Origin: Phaeobacter inhibens DSM 16374
GTDB lineage: Bacteria; Pseudomonadota; Alphaproteobacteria; Rhodobacterales; Rhodobacteraceae
Reading direction: 5' to 3'
Assembly: GCF_000473105.1 (NCBI RefSeq)
Contig: NZ_KI421498.1
Location: forward strand, 744,001-808,000
DNA length: 64,000 bases
Notes under the pieces: generated by a model
What the model was told of the DNA's origin: nothing
What the model saw: only the letters and a program-made list of their open reading frames with translations
Databases searched by the model: none
Translations under genes and position numbers: made by a program
Shown here: in pieces, positions 39,174 to 48,483 of the stretch
Layout of the letters: each line of letters opens with the position of its first letter
Numbering within the stretch: position 1 is the first letter of the stretch

Positions 39174-42017
39174 ATGGCCGAATTTGACACCGCCTGGACG
39201 GTCATTATGGCGCTCTTGGTGCTGATCCTGCAATGTGGGTTCCTGTGCTTGGAATCCGGCACCGTACGTGAGAAGAACGCCGCCAATGTCGCGCTGAAAA
39301 ACATCGCCGATATCTGCCTCGTTGGGACCGTGTTCTGGATCGCCGGATTTGGCCTTATGTTTGGCAGCAGCCTGGGCGGGCTGGTTGGTGTTGATGGCTT
39401 TTTTCCGAACCTGTCCAATGTGGTAACGGGAACCGCGGGACGTGTGCCGGATCACGCTCATGTCGGCGATGCTGACCACAGCGGCGGGCTGGAGGCGCAT
39501 GTCTCCGCAATGTTCCTGTTTCAGACGGCCTTTGCCGCGACGGCGGCGACGATCGTCTCCGGTGCCGTGGCGGAACGGGAGCGGTTTCTGGGCTACATCG
39601 CCACCTCGCTGACCCTCGCAGGGTTGGTTTACCCGCTGGTCGGGCACTGGGTGTGGAACCCGGCGGGATGGCTGCGTCAGATCGGCTTCATAGATTTTGC
39701 GGGGGCGACGGTGGTGCATAGCGTTGGCGGGTGGACCGCATTGATTGCAGTGCTGTTTCTGGGTCCCCGGCTTGGTCGCTATGGGCACAAGAACCGGTTT
39801 TTCGAAGAAAACTCCGTTTCGCTGATGGCGCTGGGGGGCATGCTGCTGTGGATTGGCTGGGGCGCGTTTAATGGCGGTTCCGCGATGGTGTTCAACGCGG
39901 ATGTGGCGCCGATTGTGGCGCGGACCATGCTGTCCGCAGCCGGGGCCGGGGTGACCTGTATCGTGGTGGGGCTGCTAGTGAACGGCCACATCCGGGCAGA
40001 GCTGTTGATCAACGGCATTTTGGGGGGGCTGGTGGCCGGGACCGCTGCGATCCATCTGGTGACCGGACCGGTGGCATTCCTGATCGGTGTTGCAGGGGCG
40101 TTGACCGTGATGTTTGTCCGCGACGTATTGGACGCGCTTAAAATCGACGATGTCGTTGGTGCTGTTCCGGTTCACCTGGCAGCGGGAATTGTCGGGACGC
40201 TGGCAGTGGCGGTTGCGGTCCCCTATGAGGCGCTTCCGGCGGGCAGTCGTCTTGGTCAGCTCGGCATTCAACTCCTTGGTGTTGGTGCGGTCGGGGCATG
40301 GGTATTGGCCACAATGGCGCCGCTTCTTTGGATGTTGAACCACCGCGGTTTGTTGCGCGCCAAGCCACGGGACGAGGTGCGCGGGCTGAACCTTGCGGAA
40401 AACAACCAGCGCAACGCGCTTCTGGACTTGCTGGAGGATATGAAACGGCATCAAAGATCAGGCCGGTTCAGCCAGCGCGTGCGGGTAGAGCCATCCACCC
40501 GGCTTGGTGCCCTGGCGTATCGCTATAACCGCGTGCTGGATCGCGTTGAGACGGAAATCGCTCAGCGGATTGACGCCCTGCGCCGCGAACGGGATATGCG
40601 CGCCATTGCAGAAGACGCGTTCGATGCCATGTGTGAGGCCCAGAAGGAGAGCGCCTGGGCTGCACGCCATGACAAACTGACCGGGATCGGCAACCGGAAA
40701 TACCTTGAAGATTTCCTCGCCGCCCCGGTTCAGGTGCCGGGGGAGGTGACGCTCGTGATTGCGCTGGACCTGGACCGGTTCAAGGAGATCAATGACACCT
40801 ACGGCCACGCGGCGGGGGATGCGGTGCTTCAGGTTGTGGCCCGACGGTTGTCAGGCCGGATGCAGGACGGGCGGGATTTTGCCTTTCGCATCGGGGGAGA
40901 TGAATTCACAGCCTTTGTTCAGGTCTCGGACGGGGGGGCGGAGGCGGAGGAGCTGTGCCAGGACCTTGCCTTTACCCTTCTGGAGCCTTTTTATTATCAG
41001 GAGGTGCGTCTGGGGTTCGGGGTGTCGGTCGGGTTTGCCGTCATGGACCCGGGGGAGCCCTTGAAATCCACGCTGCGGCGCGCAGATCTGGCGTTATATG
41101 AGGCAAAGTCATCAGGATCAGATCATGTTGTGGCCTATAGCGATGCAATCGGGCAGGCCCACAGCGATAAGATGAACCTGATCCGCGATTTCCGAGAGGC
41201 TTTGGAGCGCAACGAGATCACGGCACTGTTTCAGCCGCAGATCGAAGCAAAAACCGGGCGCCTCATTGGGTGCGAGGTGCTGGCACGCTGGCAGCACCCG
41301 CATCGTGGTCTGCTGACGCCGGATCTGTTCCTACCCATCGCCGAGGAGATGAACTGCAGCGCAGATCTGGATCTGGCGGTCCTTGATCTGGCCTTGCAGG
41401 GCTACTGGGAGCTGCATCGTCAGGGCATTGAATTGCCGGGTATTTCGGTCAATGTCTCCGCTGCCCGTCTGGCTGATCCGCAACTGGTCGCGGAATTGCA
41501 CAGCCGCGATGACATTCCGAGGGGTGCGCTGACCTTTGAACTGCTGGAAACTGTGTTTCTGGATTCGATCAGCGATGATTACGCGCAGAAGATCGCCATG
41601 CTTAAGGATCTGGGCATCAGCATTGAGATCGATGATTTTGGGACCGGTCATGCCAGTATTGCCGGCGTTTTGGCCTTGCAGCCCGATCGGCTCAAGATCG
41701 ACAGGGTTTTTGCCAGTGAAATTGATCGCAAACCAGCGCGTCAGGACTTGATGCGCGGGCTGATAGAAATGGCAGCCAGTGTCGGTGCCGAGACCGTGGT
41801 TGAGGGCGTTGAGACATGGGAGGAGGCCCGGGTGCTCACCACCTTGGGTGCAGATGTACTGCAGGGCTACGTGATTGGCCGACCGATGGCGTTCGAGGAT
41901 TTGCTGCGCTGGCACAGCGCACGTGAGGGACAGGCTGAGACCGCTGCCGTTCACGATGGGCAGCCCGATGGGAGGCAGGATCAAGGGCAGGATAGGTCCT
42001 TGCGCAGCGCAGGATAG
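39174..42017 (+). CDS. Ammonium transporter fused to GGDEF and EAL domains
   Basis: A 947-residue fusion. Residues 1-400 form an Amt/Rh channel with about 11 helices and both pore histidines of the twin-His site (His182 in VVHSVGG, His334 in PVHLAAGIVG), so the pore looks intact. A helical linker (about 405-490) leads to a diguanylate cyclase domain with intact GGDEF (574-578) but no RxxD inhibitory site. The EAL domain shows EVL for EAL (701-703), with DDFGTG and VEGVET kept, so phosphodiesterase activity is plausible. The protein probably senses or carries ammonium and adjusts cyclic-di-GMP. GGAGGGG precedes the chosen ATG; an ATG nine codons earlier lacks this. No glnK gene is adjacent. 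Confidence 0.92.
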   Translation: MAEFDTAWTVIMALLVLILQCGFLCLESGTVREKNAANVALKNIADICLVGTVFWIAGFGLMFGSSLGGLVGVDGFFPNLSNVVTGTAGRVPDHAHVGDADHSGGLEAHVSAMFLFQTAFAATAATIVSGAVAERERFLGYIATSLTLAGLVYPLVGHWVWNPAGWLRQIGFIDFAGATVVHSVGGWTALIAVLFLGPRLGRYGHKNRFFEENSVSLMALGGMLLWIGWGAFNGGSAMVFNADVAPIVARTMLSAAGAGVTCIVVGLLVNGHIRAELLINGILGGLVAGTAAIHLVTGPVAFLIGVAGALTVMFVRDVLDALKIDDVVGAVPVHLAAGIVGTLAVAVAVPYEALPAGSRLGQLGIQLLGVGAVGAWVLATMAPLLWMLNHRGLLRAKPRDEVRGLNLAENNQRNALLDLLEDMKRHQRSGRFSQRVRVEPSTRLGALAYRYNRVLDRVETEIAQRIDALRRERDMRAIAEDAFDAMCEAQKESAWAARHDKLTGIGNRKYLEDFLAAPVQVPGEVTLVIALDLDRFKEINDTYGHAAGDAVLQVVARRLSGRMQDGRDFAFRIGGDEFTAFVQVSDGGAEAEELCQDLAFTLLEPFYYQEVRLGFGVSVGFAVMDPGEPLKSTLRRADLALYEAKSSGSDHVVAYSDAIGQAHSDKMNLIRDFREALERNEITALFQPQIEAKTGRLIGCEVLARWQHPHRGLLTPDLFLPIAEEMNCSADLDLAVLDLALQGYWELHRQGIELPGISVNVSAARLADPQLVAELHSRDDIPRGALTFELLETVFLDSISDDYAQKIAMLKDLGISIEIDDFGTGHASIAGVLALQPDRLKIDRVFASEIDRKPARQDLMRGLIEMAASVGAETVVEGVETWEEARVLTTLGADVLQGYVIGRPMAFEDLLRWHSAREGQAETAAVHDGQPDGRQDQGQDRSLRSAG

Positions 42018-42286
42018 GCTCGGCCCTGTATCCTGCGCTGGTGTCGCTGACCGCCGCAGATGCTCCCGCCGAAACATGAGACCCTGCACAAAGGTCTGCG
42101 CGTATCCACAGGTTTCTACCGGTTCCAGAACGGGCGAATAATCCGGGCGCGGCTGCGGGTTACCTATGTCGAATCGCGCTGTCTGCCGCCTTCATCGGTT
42201 GCCTTGAAGGCGTAGGTGATACCGCATGTCACACAATGGTTTTCGAGTTTGGATGGTTTTAACATACTGATAACTATGTAAAATAT
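42018..42286. other. Intergenic region after the Amt fusion
   Basis: About 270 bases without a credible gene, becoming AT-rich towards 42250-42290, where the promoter of the GntR operon probably lies. One isolated TATCCACA (near 42104) resembles a DnaA box but stands alone. Confidence 0.45.
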
Positions 42287-42321
42287 ATTGTCCTACAATA
42301 ACATTGATAATGTCGGACAAT
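42287..42321. promoter_or_regulatory. Tandem GntR/FadR-type operators upstream of the regulator gene
   Basis: attgtcctacaat (42287-42299) is a perfect 5-bp inverted repeat that fits the FadR-subfamily pattern TnGTnnnACnA exactly. aatgtcggacaat (42309-42321) fits it at all but one position. The centres are 22 bases apart, two helical turns. They lie 60-94 bases before the GntR gene, suggesting autoregulation of the operon. Confidence 0.65.
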
Positions 42322-42380
42322 ACTGACATGCTTTTCTGAGACGGGGTTCGGCACAACGCCGACCCAAAGAGAGGCAGAGC

Positions 42381-43127
42381 ATGGCAGCGCGTGATCCGAA
42401 ACAATTCAGCCACAGCATGGCACCGCTCCCGGCGCGCAGCAGCAGCCGTGATGTTCTGGAAGCTCTGACGCATATGATTGAGGTGGACGGGCTTGGCATC
42501 GGTGATCGACTGCCGCCGGAGGTCGATATCGCCCGCCAGCTTGGAATTGGTCGTGCCAAAGTACGTGAAGCGCTGACCGCCTGGCAGAACATGGGCATTG
42601 TGACCCGAAACAAGAAGGCAGGCACGCGGCTCGCGACCGAGGTGGTTTCCAACGCCATTCACCTGCCCGTAACGGTCAAGCTGGAGGCCGAGAGCCTGCT
42701 GCGCACCCACGCCGTGCGTCGCCCGCTTGAGATCGAAACCGTGCGCTTGGCGACGCGCAATATCACGCCCCATAGTAGCCGTATCATCATGGGTCGCGTG
42801 GGTGAGTTGATCGCGATCCACAGTGCCGGGCAGGACTGGCGCGCGGCGGACTATCACTTTCATGAAGCCTTGCAGGAGGCCTGCGGCAATCCGCTGTTCG
42901 GTCAGCTGATCCAGCAGATCCAACATGGCTTCAACGAGGTCTATGAGGCGCCGTTCGGCAAGCCGCATCTGGGCGAGGCGTCGATCCCGCTTCACCTGCC
43001 GCTCGCCGAAGCTGTGGTGGCCGGTGATGAGAACATGGCGGTGGAGGTCATGGAGCGCATTCTGGATATGGTCGAGGCGGAGATCCGCGAGTCGATGCAG
43101 TCGATGATGGAGGGACGCAATGACTGA
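42381..43127 (+). CDS. GntR family (FadR subfamily) transcriptional regulator
   Basis: A 248-residue regulator with an N-terminal winged helix-turn-helix (GDRLPPEVDIARQLGIGRAK, about 38-57). A C-terminal all-helical FCD domain follows (about 95-235), with the ligand/metal histidine region AADYHFHEALQEACGNPLF. It probably represses its own operon and releases on binding a small organic acid or sugar derivative. Two matching operators lie just upstream. Its stop overlaps the next gene by eight bases, tying it to the PLP enzyme. Confidence 0.9.
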   Translation: MAARDPKQFSHSMAPLPARSSSRDVLEALTHMIEVDGLGIGDRLPPEVDIARQLGIGRAKVREALTAWQNMGIVTRNKKAGTRLATEVVSNAIHLPVTVKLEAESLLRTHAVRRPLEIETVRLATRNITPHSSRIIMGRVGELIAIHSAGQDWRAADYHFHEALQEACGNPLFGQLIQQIQHGFNEVYEAPFGKPHLGEASIPLHLPLAEAVVAGDENMAVEVMERILDMVEAEIRESMQSMMEGRND

Positions 43128-44271
43128 GGGGCTGGATCTGGCGACATTGATGGCGGCGGTGATGGAGGACGGCAGCGGCGCGATCACACCGCCGATTGTG
43201 CAGACGTCGCTGTTCAGCTTTGACAGCTATGAGGCGTTTGAGGACCGAATGGCCGGGCGCAGTAACGCAGCGATCTACACCCGCGTGCAGAACCCGACGG
43301 TTGCTGCATTTGAATCACTGATGGCCAAGGCAGAGCAGGGCGAGGCGGCCGTTGGTTTTGCCTCCGGCATGGCGGCGATTTCGTCGACGCTTCTGGCCTT
43401 TGTCAAACCGGGGGATCGGATCGCCTGCGTCGAGCATGTCTACCCCGATAGCTACCGGTTCATGGAACGGATGCTGCGGCCATTTGGGGTGGAGATCGAC
43501 TATTACGCGCCGCATCAGCTGGAAGATGAGCCGGAGCTGCTGAACGGGGTTCGGCTGGCTTATCTTGAAAGCCCCAGCTCGGTCGTGTTTCAGCCGCTGA
43601 ACCTCAAGAAGGTGACGGCCCATGCCAAACGGCACGGCGTTCTGACGATGATCGATAACTCCTGGGCCAGCCCGGTGTTTCAGAAACCTCTGACACAGGG
43701 TGTTGATATCGTTCTGCATTCTGCGTCCAAATACATCTCCGGCCATTCCGATACAGTGGCGGGCGTGGTGGTTGCGGCGCAGCAGTATATTGACCGCATC
43801 CGCGATCTGACATTGCCACTACTGGGCGCCAAGTTGGCGCCGTTTGAGGCGTTTCTACTGACACGAGGCCTGCGGACCCTCTCTGCGCGGATGCGCCAGC
43901 ATCAGGCCACGGCGACGCTGTTTATTGACCGCCTGTCAGCACTGCCACAGGTGCGCCGGGTGCATTCTCCCGGACCGAACGAGGTGCCGGGGCTGACCGG
44001 ACGCTCCGGGCTGATGGCGGTCGAGTTTGACGACAGCGTGGATATTCCTGCGTTTTCTAATGCGCTTAGCCATTTTCGGTTGGGCGTTAGCTGGGGCGGA
44101 TTTGAGAGCCTGATCCTGCCAGCCCGTGTCGGGCTTGCACAGATTGGCGAGGAAAATTCGATGCAGCGTTTTGGCGTTTCGCCGAACCTCGTTCGGCTGA
44201 ACCTCGGGCTGGAGGAGGCCGAGGACCTGTGGGCGGATATCACATCTGCCCTCGCGACCAGCACGGTCTGA
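43120..44271 (+). CDS. Cys/Met-metabolism PLP enzyme (cystathionine beta-lyase-like)
   Basis: A 383-residue fold-type I PLP enzyme of the Cys/Met metabolism family. It has YTRVQNPTVAAFE, GFASGMAAISSTLLA, and IDNSWASPVFQKPL, whose Trp after Asn-Ser recalls cystathionine beta-lyase. The Schiff-base lysine is Lys204 in HSASKYISGHSD. Family members cleave or form C-S bonds at the beta or gamma carbon. Here it is embedded between a regulator and a sugar-type ABC transporter, so a role in methionine synthesis is less likely than catabolism of an imported thio-compound. That is inference; standard MetC activity remains possible. Confidence 0.83.
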   Translation: MTEGLDLATLMAAVMEDGSGAITPPIVQTSLFSFDSYEAFEDRMAGRSNAAIYTRVQNPTVAAFESLMAKAEQGEAAVGFASGMAAISSTLLAFVKPGDRIACVEHVYPDSYRFMERMLRPFGVEIDYYAPHQLEDEPELLNGVRLAYLESPSSVVFQPLNLKKVTAHAKRHGVLTMIDNSWASPVFQKPLTQGVDIVLHSASKYISGHSDTVAGVVVAAQQYIDRIRDLTLPLLGAKLAPFEAFLLTRGLRTLSARMRQHQATATLFIDRLSALPQVRRVHSPGPNEVPGLTGRSGLMAVEFDDSVDIPAFSNALSHFRLGVSWGGFESLILPARVGLAQIGEENSMQRFGVSPNLVRLNLGLEEAEDLWADITSALATSTV

Positions 44272-44312
44272 CAGGGCCGTGTGCACCGTCACACGACAAG
44301 GGGAAGGACAAG

Positions 44313-45569
44313 ATGAAAAAATTTCTGACAGGGATCACCACCGCAGCCATGCTGATGGGAAGCGCGGCCTATGCGGAGACAACGCTGAAGCTGGTCGAAG
44401 TGATCACCAGCCCGGAACGCACCAAGGTTTTGCAAGGCATAGTCGACGGCTATGAGGCCGCGAACCCGGATGTGACGGTTGAGATTATCAGCCTGCCGTG
44501 GGGACAGGCGTTTGAGAAGCTGGCCACGATGGTCGCCGGTGGCGATATTCCGGATGTTGTCGAAATGCCGGATACTTGGCAGGCGCTTTATGCGGGCTCC
44601 GGCCAGCTGGCCAGTCTGACTGATCACGTTGCCGACTGGGAGCATGGCGCAACACTGACAGACAAGACGATCGCCATGGGCAGTCAGGCCGGGGATCTCT
44701 ATATGATCCCTTACGGGTTCTATCTTCGGGCGATGTTCTACAACAAGGCACTGCTGGCCGAAGCCGGGGTTGAGCCGCCGGAAACCATGGCAGACTTTAT
44801 GGCCGCGTCGGCAGCGGTGTCCGAACTGGATGGCAAATCAGGCTACTGCCTGCGGGGCGGTCCCGGTGGCACCAATGGCTGGGTGATGATGGCGGCCGCG
44901 ATGAACGGCACCAATGACTTCTTCACCGAGGATGGCAAGAGCCGGATGAATGAGCCCGGATCGGTTGAGGGGATCCAGTTCATGCTTGATCTCTACCAGA
45001 AAGGTTACGCGCCGAAGGATGCGGTTAGCTGGGGCTTCAATGAGATCGTGGCCGGGTTTTATTCCGGCACCTGTGCGTTTCTTGATCAGGACCCGGATGC
45101 GCTGATTGCGATTTCAGAACGCATGCCAGCCGAGGATTTTGCGGTTATCCCGATGCCTGTCGGACCTTCCGGCAAGGCGTTTCCGACCATCGGTTTTGCC
45201 GGTTGGTCGATCTTCAAGGCGACCGAGCATGAGGACAAAGCCTTTGATCTTGTGGCCGCACTGTCCGCACCGGAGGCCAATGGCACTTGGGCCAAGCGCG
45301 TCGGTGTGATCCCGGTCCACAAAGGTGCGGACCAGGATCCCTATTTCCAGACGGAGCAATTTGAAGGCTGGTTCAAGGAGCTGAATGGCGCACAGTATGA
45401 GCCGACAACCATGCCGACCTATCTGGAGAAATGGGGGTATTTTGCCAGCACTGTGGTTCTGGAAACCAGTCAGGAAGCACTGCTGGGACAGCGCAGCGCG
45501 CAGGATCTGGCGGATGAATGGGCAGAATTCCTGACCGATGAACACGCCAAATGGCAGGCAAAGCAGTGA
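44313..45569 (+). CDS. ABC transporter substrate-binding protein (sugar, family 1)
   Basis: A 418-residue periplasmic binding protein with a Sec signal peptide (MKKFLTGITTAAMLMGSAAYA, cleavage after residue 21). It has the family 1 extracellular solute-binding layout seen in maltose, glucoside and glycerol-phosphate systems (GGDIPDVVEMPD, then YGFYLRAMFYNKALLAEAG). The start at 44313 follows GGGGAAGG. It overlaps the first permease gene by 19 bases. The ligand is unknown, but the CUT1 class carries di- or oligosaccharides, glycosides or polyols. Confidence 0.9.
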   Translation: MKKFLTGITTAAMLMGSAAYAETTLKLVEVITSPERTKVLQGIVDGYEAANPDVTVEIISLPWGQAFEKLATMVAGGDIPDVVEMPDTWQALYAGSGQLASLTDHVADWEHGATLTDKTIAMGSQAGDLYMIPYGFYLRAMFYNKALLAEAGVEPPETMADFMAASAAVSELDGKSGYCLRGGPGGTNGWVMMAAAMNGTNDFFTEDGKSRMNEPGSVEGIQFMLDLYQKGYAPKDAVSWGFNEIVAGFYSGTCAFLDQDPDALIAISERMPAEDFAVIPMPVGPSGKAFPTIGFAGWSIFKATEHEDKAFDLVAALSAPEANGTWAKRVGVIPVHKGADQDPYFQTEQFEGWFKELNGAQYEPTTMPTYLEKWGYFASTVVLETSQEALLGQRSAQDLADEWAEFLTDEHAKWQAKQ

Positions 45570-46501
45570 TTGCGCGCGCAAAAACAACCGTCGTGTCCGG
45601 GGGAACCGGGGCACGACGCTCGCTCTACTGGCAGTATATGGTGGAGCCGTTTCTTTACCTGTCGCCGATGATCCTGTTGATCGGCAGCGTTATGTTGATC
45701 CCGTTGATTGTTGGAATTTCGTATTCCTTTCAGTCGATTGAGCTGCTCAACCCCTTTGCTACCGGTTGGGTCGGCTTTGAAAACTATGAAAAGCTGTGGA
45801 GCGATCGCAAATTCTGGATCGCGCTGGAGAACACCTTCTTCTGGACCTTCTGGTCGATCTTCTTTCAGTTCTTCCTCGGGCTTGGTCTGGCGATGCTGCT
45901 GAATACGCAGTTCTTCGGCAAGAAGCTGTTTCAGGCGCTGGTGTTCCTGCCCTGGGCGGTGCCCACCTTCCTGTCGGCGTTGACCTGGGCCTGGCTGTTT
46001 AACCCGGTGATCGGACCGATCCCGCATTGGCTCGCGGCCCTTGGGGTGTTGTCTGAGCCCTATAATATTCTGGGCGATCCTGATCTGGCGATTTGGGGAC
46101 CGATCACCGCCAATATCTGGTTCGGGGTGCCGTTCTTTGCGATCACGCTGCTGGCCGCACTGCAATCTATTCCGGGGGAGCTGTATGAAGCGGCAGAGAT
46201 CGATGGCGCAACACCCTGGCAGAGTTTTACCAAGATCACGCTGCCGTTTCTGGCGCCGATGATTGCCATCACAGTGATGCTGCGGACGATCTGGATCGCC
46301 AATTTCGCGGATCTGATCTTCGTGATGACCGGGGGTGGTCCGGCCAATTCGACGCAGATCCTGTCCACCTATATTTTCACCACTGCGTTCCGCAAATTGG
46401 ACTTTGGCTATGCCTCGACCATTGCGGTGGCGCTGTTGATTATCCTGTTGGCCTATGCTGTCATCCTGCTTTGGATGCGCAAGCGGCTGGTCAAGATCTG
46501 A
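45551..46501 (+). CDS. ABC sugar transporter permease 1 (MalF-like)
   Basis: A 316-residue permease with about six helices and the cytoplasmic EAA loop (ELYEAAEIDGATPWQSFTKI) that contacts the ATPase. It is the MalF/UgpA type partner of a CUT1 system. The ATG lies within the end of the binding-protein gene and has no strong Shine-Dalgarno sequence, pointing to coupled translation. Confidence 0.9.
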   Translation: MAGKAVIARAKTTVVSGGTGARRSLYWQYMVEPFLYLSPMILLIGSVMLIPLIVGISYSFQSIELLNPFATGWVGFENYEKLWSDRKFWIALENTFFWTFWSIFFQFFLGLGLAMLLNTQFFGKKLFQALVFLPWAVPTFLSALTWAWLFNPVIGPIPHWLAALGVLSEPYNILGDPDLAIWGPITANIWFGVPFFAITLLAALQSIPGELYEAAEIDGATPWQSFTKITLPFLAPMIAITVMLRTIWIANFADLIFVMTGGGPANSTQILSTYIFTTAFRKLDFGYASTIAVALLIILLAYAVILLWMRKRLVKI

Positions 46502-46510
46502 GGTTTTCCC

Positions 46511-47362
46511 ATGGGTTCTGTCGCACGCTCAAGCAGCCGTCATCCGGCACTTGCGTTCGGGAAATATGCCGCCATCGCCTTCTATCTGGGCTTTGCGCTG
46601 TTCCCGCTTTACTGGCTGATGAAAATCGCAATCACACCGGATGCGTTGATCTTCTCAGAGGGCACGCGGATGCTGCCGTCCGCCGTAACGTTCGAGAATT
46701 TCGCCACGGTGCTGTTTGAGACCGAGTTCCTTGCCTATTTCCGCAACTCGCTGACAGTATCGCTGGGGACTGCGTTCTTTACCACGCTGATTGCCGCCGG
46801 GGCGGGCTATGCTTTTTCGCGGTTTGTCTTTGCGGGCAAGCGGATCATCATCGCGGTGATGCTGATCACCCAGATGTTTCCGCTGCTGATGATCATTGCA
46901 CCGATCTACAAGATCGTGGCCGACCTCGGGCTGCTGAATTCGCTCACCTCGCTGATCGTGGTTTACACCGCGTTCAACATCCCGTTCGCCACCTTCCTCA
47001 TGCAATCCTTCTTTGACGGGATCCCGAAGGATCTGGAAGAAGCCGCGATGATGGATGGTTGCTCGCGGTTTCAGGCGTTGCGCACGGTTGTGTTTCCGCT
47101 GACGCTGCCGGGGCTGGGGGCCACGCTTGGGTTTGTCTTCACCGCCGCGTGGTCTGAGCTGCTGTTTGCGCTGATGCTGATCTCGAAAAATGACGCGATG
47201 ACTTTCCCGGTCGGGCTGTTGACCTTTGTGTCGAAATTCTCGGTGGACTGGGGACAGATGATGGCGGCTGGCGTGCTGGCGCTGGTGCCGAGCTGCCTGT
47301 TTTTCATTTTCATACAACGCTACCTCGTGCAGGGCCTCACGTCCGGCGCGGTCAAGGGATAG
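46511..47362 (+). CDS. ABC sugar transporter permease 2 (MalG-like)
   Basis: A 283-residue permease with about six helices and the EAA loop DLEEAAMMDGCSRFQALRTV. It is the MalG/UgpE type partner of the preceding permease. GAGG lies 7 bases before the ATG, 9 bases after the previous stop. Confidence 0.9.
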   Translation: MGSVARSSSRHPALAFGKYAAIAFYLGFALFPLYWLMKIAITPDALIFSEGTRMLPSAVTFENFATVLFETEFLAYFRNSLTVSLGTAFFTTLIAAGAGYAFSRFVFAGKRIIIAVMLITQMFPLLMIIAPIYKIVADLGLLNSLTSLIVVYTAFNIPFATFLMQSFFDGIPKDLEEAAMMDGCSRFQALRTVVFPLTLPGLGATLGFVFTAAWSELLFALMLISKNDAMTFPVGLLTFVSKFSVDWGQMMAAGVLALVPSCLFFIFIQRYLVQGLTSGAVKG

Positions 47363-47373
47363 GGGGCCGGATC

Positions 47374-48441
47374 ATGGCACGGATCGAACTCAGAGATGTG
47401 GCGAAACGCTATGGCGCCGTCGAGGTGCTGCGCGATATCAATCTTGATATTCAGGACGGTGAATTCATCGTCCTGGTGGGGCCATCGGGCTGCGGGAAAT
47501 CTACGCTGCTGCGGATGATTGCGGGGCTGGAGCCGATCACCTCCGGTGATTTCGAGATCGACGGGCAGCGTATGAATGACGTCCGCCCGCGTGATCGCGA
47601 TATTGCGATGGTGTTTCAGTCTTATGCGCTCTACCCGCATATGGATGTGGCGCGGAATATGGGTTTCTCCATGGAGATCCGCAAAGATCCCGCAGAGGAG
47701 CGCCGCTCCCGCGTTGCCAGAGCGGCGGAGACACTAGGGCTTTCATCTTTGGTTGATCGCCTGCCCAAGGCATTGTCTGGCGGTCAGCGACAGCGCGTTG
47801 CCATGGGGCGCGCCATTATCCGAGATCCACGCGCGTTCCTGTTTGATGAGCCGCTGTCCAATCTGGACGCTGCATTGCGCGTTGAGATGCGGCTGGAGAT
47901 TGCCCGGCTGCATAAACAACTGGGCGCCACCATGATTTATGTGACCCACGATCAGGTGGAGGCGCTGACCCTCGCCGATCGCATCGTGGTGTTGAACGGC
48001 GGCGATATTCAGCAGGTCGGCTCGCCGCTTGAGCTTTATGAACGCCCCGCCAACAAGTTTGTCGCGCAGTTTATCGGCTCACCCACAATGAATATTCTCC
48101 CGGTGTCCGGTGCGGCCTCTGGCGTGATGGCGACAAATGGGATGATGCTGACGCTGGATCATATGCACGACACGGCTGCAGCGGTTGAGCTGGGCATCCG
48201 GCCTGAACATCTGGATGTGGTCGAGCCGGGCGAGGGGCATCTGATCGCTGTCGCCGATGTGGTGGAGCGCTTGGGCTCTGACACCAATATTTATGCCAAA
48301 GTGGACGGGCTTGGGCCGCTGATGGTCCGTAAGCACGGCAATGTTCCGGTCCGGAGCGGAGAGCGTCTGGGCTTGCGCGTGCAGGCCCAAAATGCGCATA
48401 TTTTCGATGATCGCGGCATTGCCCTCAGGCCTGCAGCCTGA
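47374..48441 (+). CDS. ABC sugar transporter ATP-binding protein (MalK/UgpC-like)
   Basis: A 355-residue ATPase with Walker A GPSGCGKST, signature LSGGQRQRVAMGRAI and Walker B AFLFDEPLSNLD, followed by the switch histidine in YVTHDQ. The C-terminal 120 residues form the MalK-type TOBE regulatory domain (GIRPEHLDVV). It completes a self-contained CUT1 transporter and starts 11 bases after the second permease. Confidence 0.93.
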   Translation: MARIELRDVAKRYGAVEVLRDINLDIQDGEFIVLVGPSGCGKSTLLRMIAGLEPITSGDFEIDGQRMNDVRPRDRDIAMVFQSYALYPHMDVARNMGFSMEIRKDPAEERRSRVARAAETLGLSSLVDRLPKALSGGQRQRVAMGRAIIRDPRAFLFDEPLSNLDAALRVEMRLEIARLHKQLGATMIYVTHDQVEALTLADRIVVLNGGDIQQVGSPLELYERPANKFVAQFIGSPTMNILPVSGAASGVMATNGMMLTLDHMHDTAAAVELGIRPEHLDVVEPGEGHLIAVADVVERLGSDTNIYAKVDGLGPLMVRKHGNVPVRSGERLGLRVQAQNAHIFDDRGIALRPAA

Positions 48442-48483
48442 GCCGTTTCGATCGCGACCCTGGCAGCAAAAGGAGAGCAGCCG

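Noticed and set aside
42098-42112. DnaA box and replication origin
   Set aside because: A single TATCCACA without a cluster of boxes, AT-rich unwinding element or dnaA/hemE-type neighbours.
42192-43187. 331-codon minus-strand ORF opposite the GntR gene
   Set aside because: It mirrors the GntR coding frame, has no motif or ribosome-binding site, and spans the operator region.
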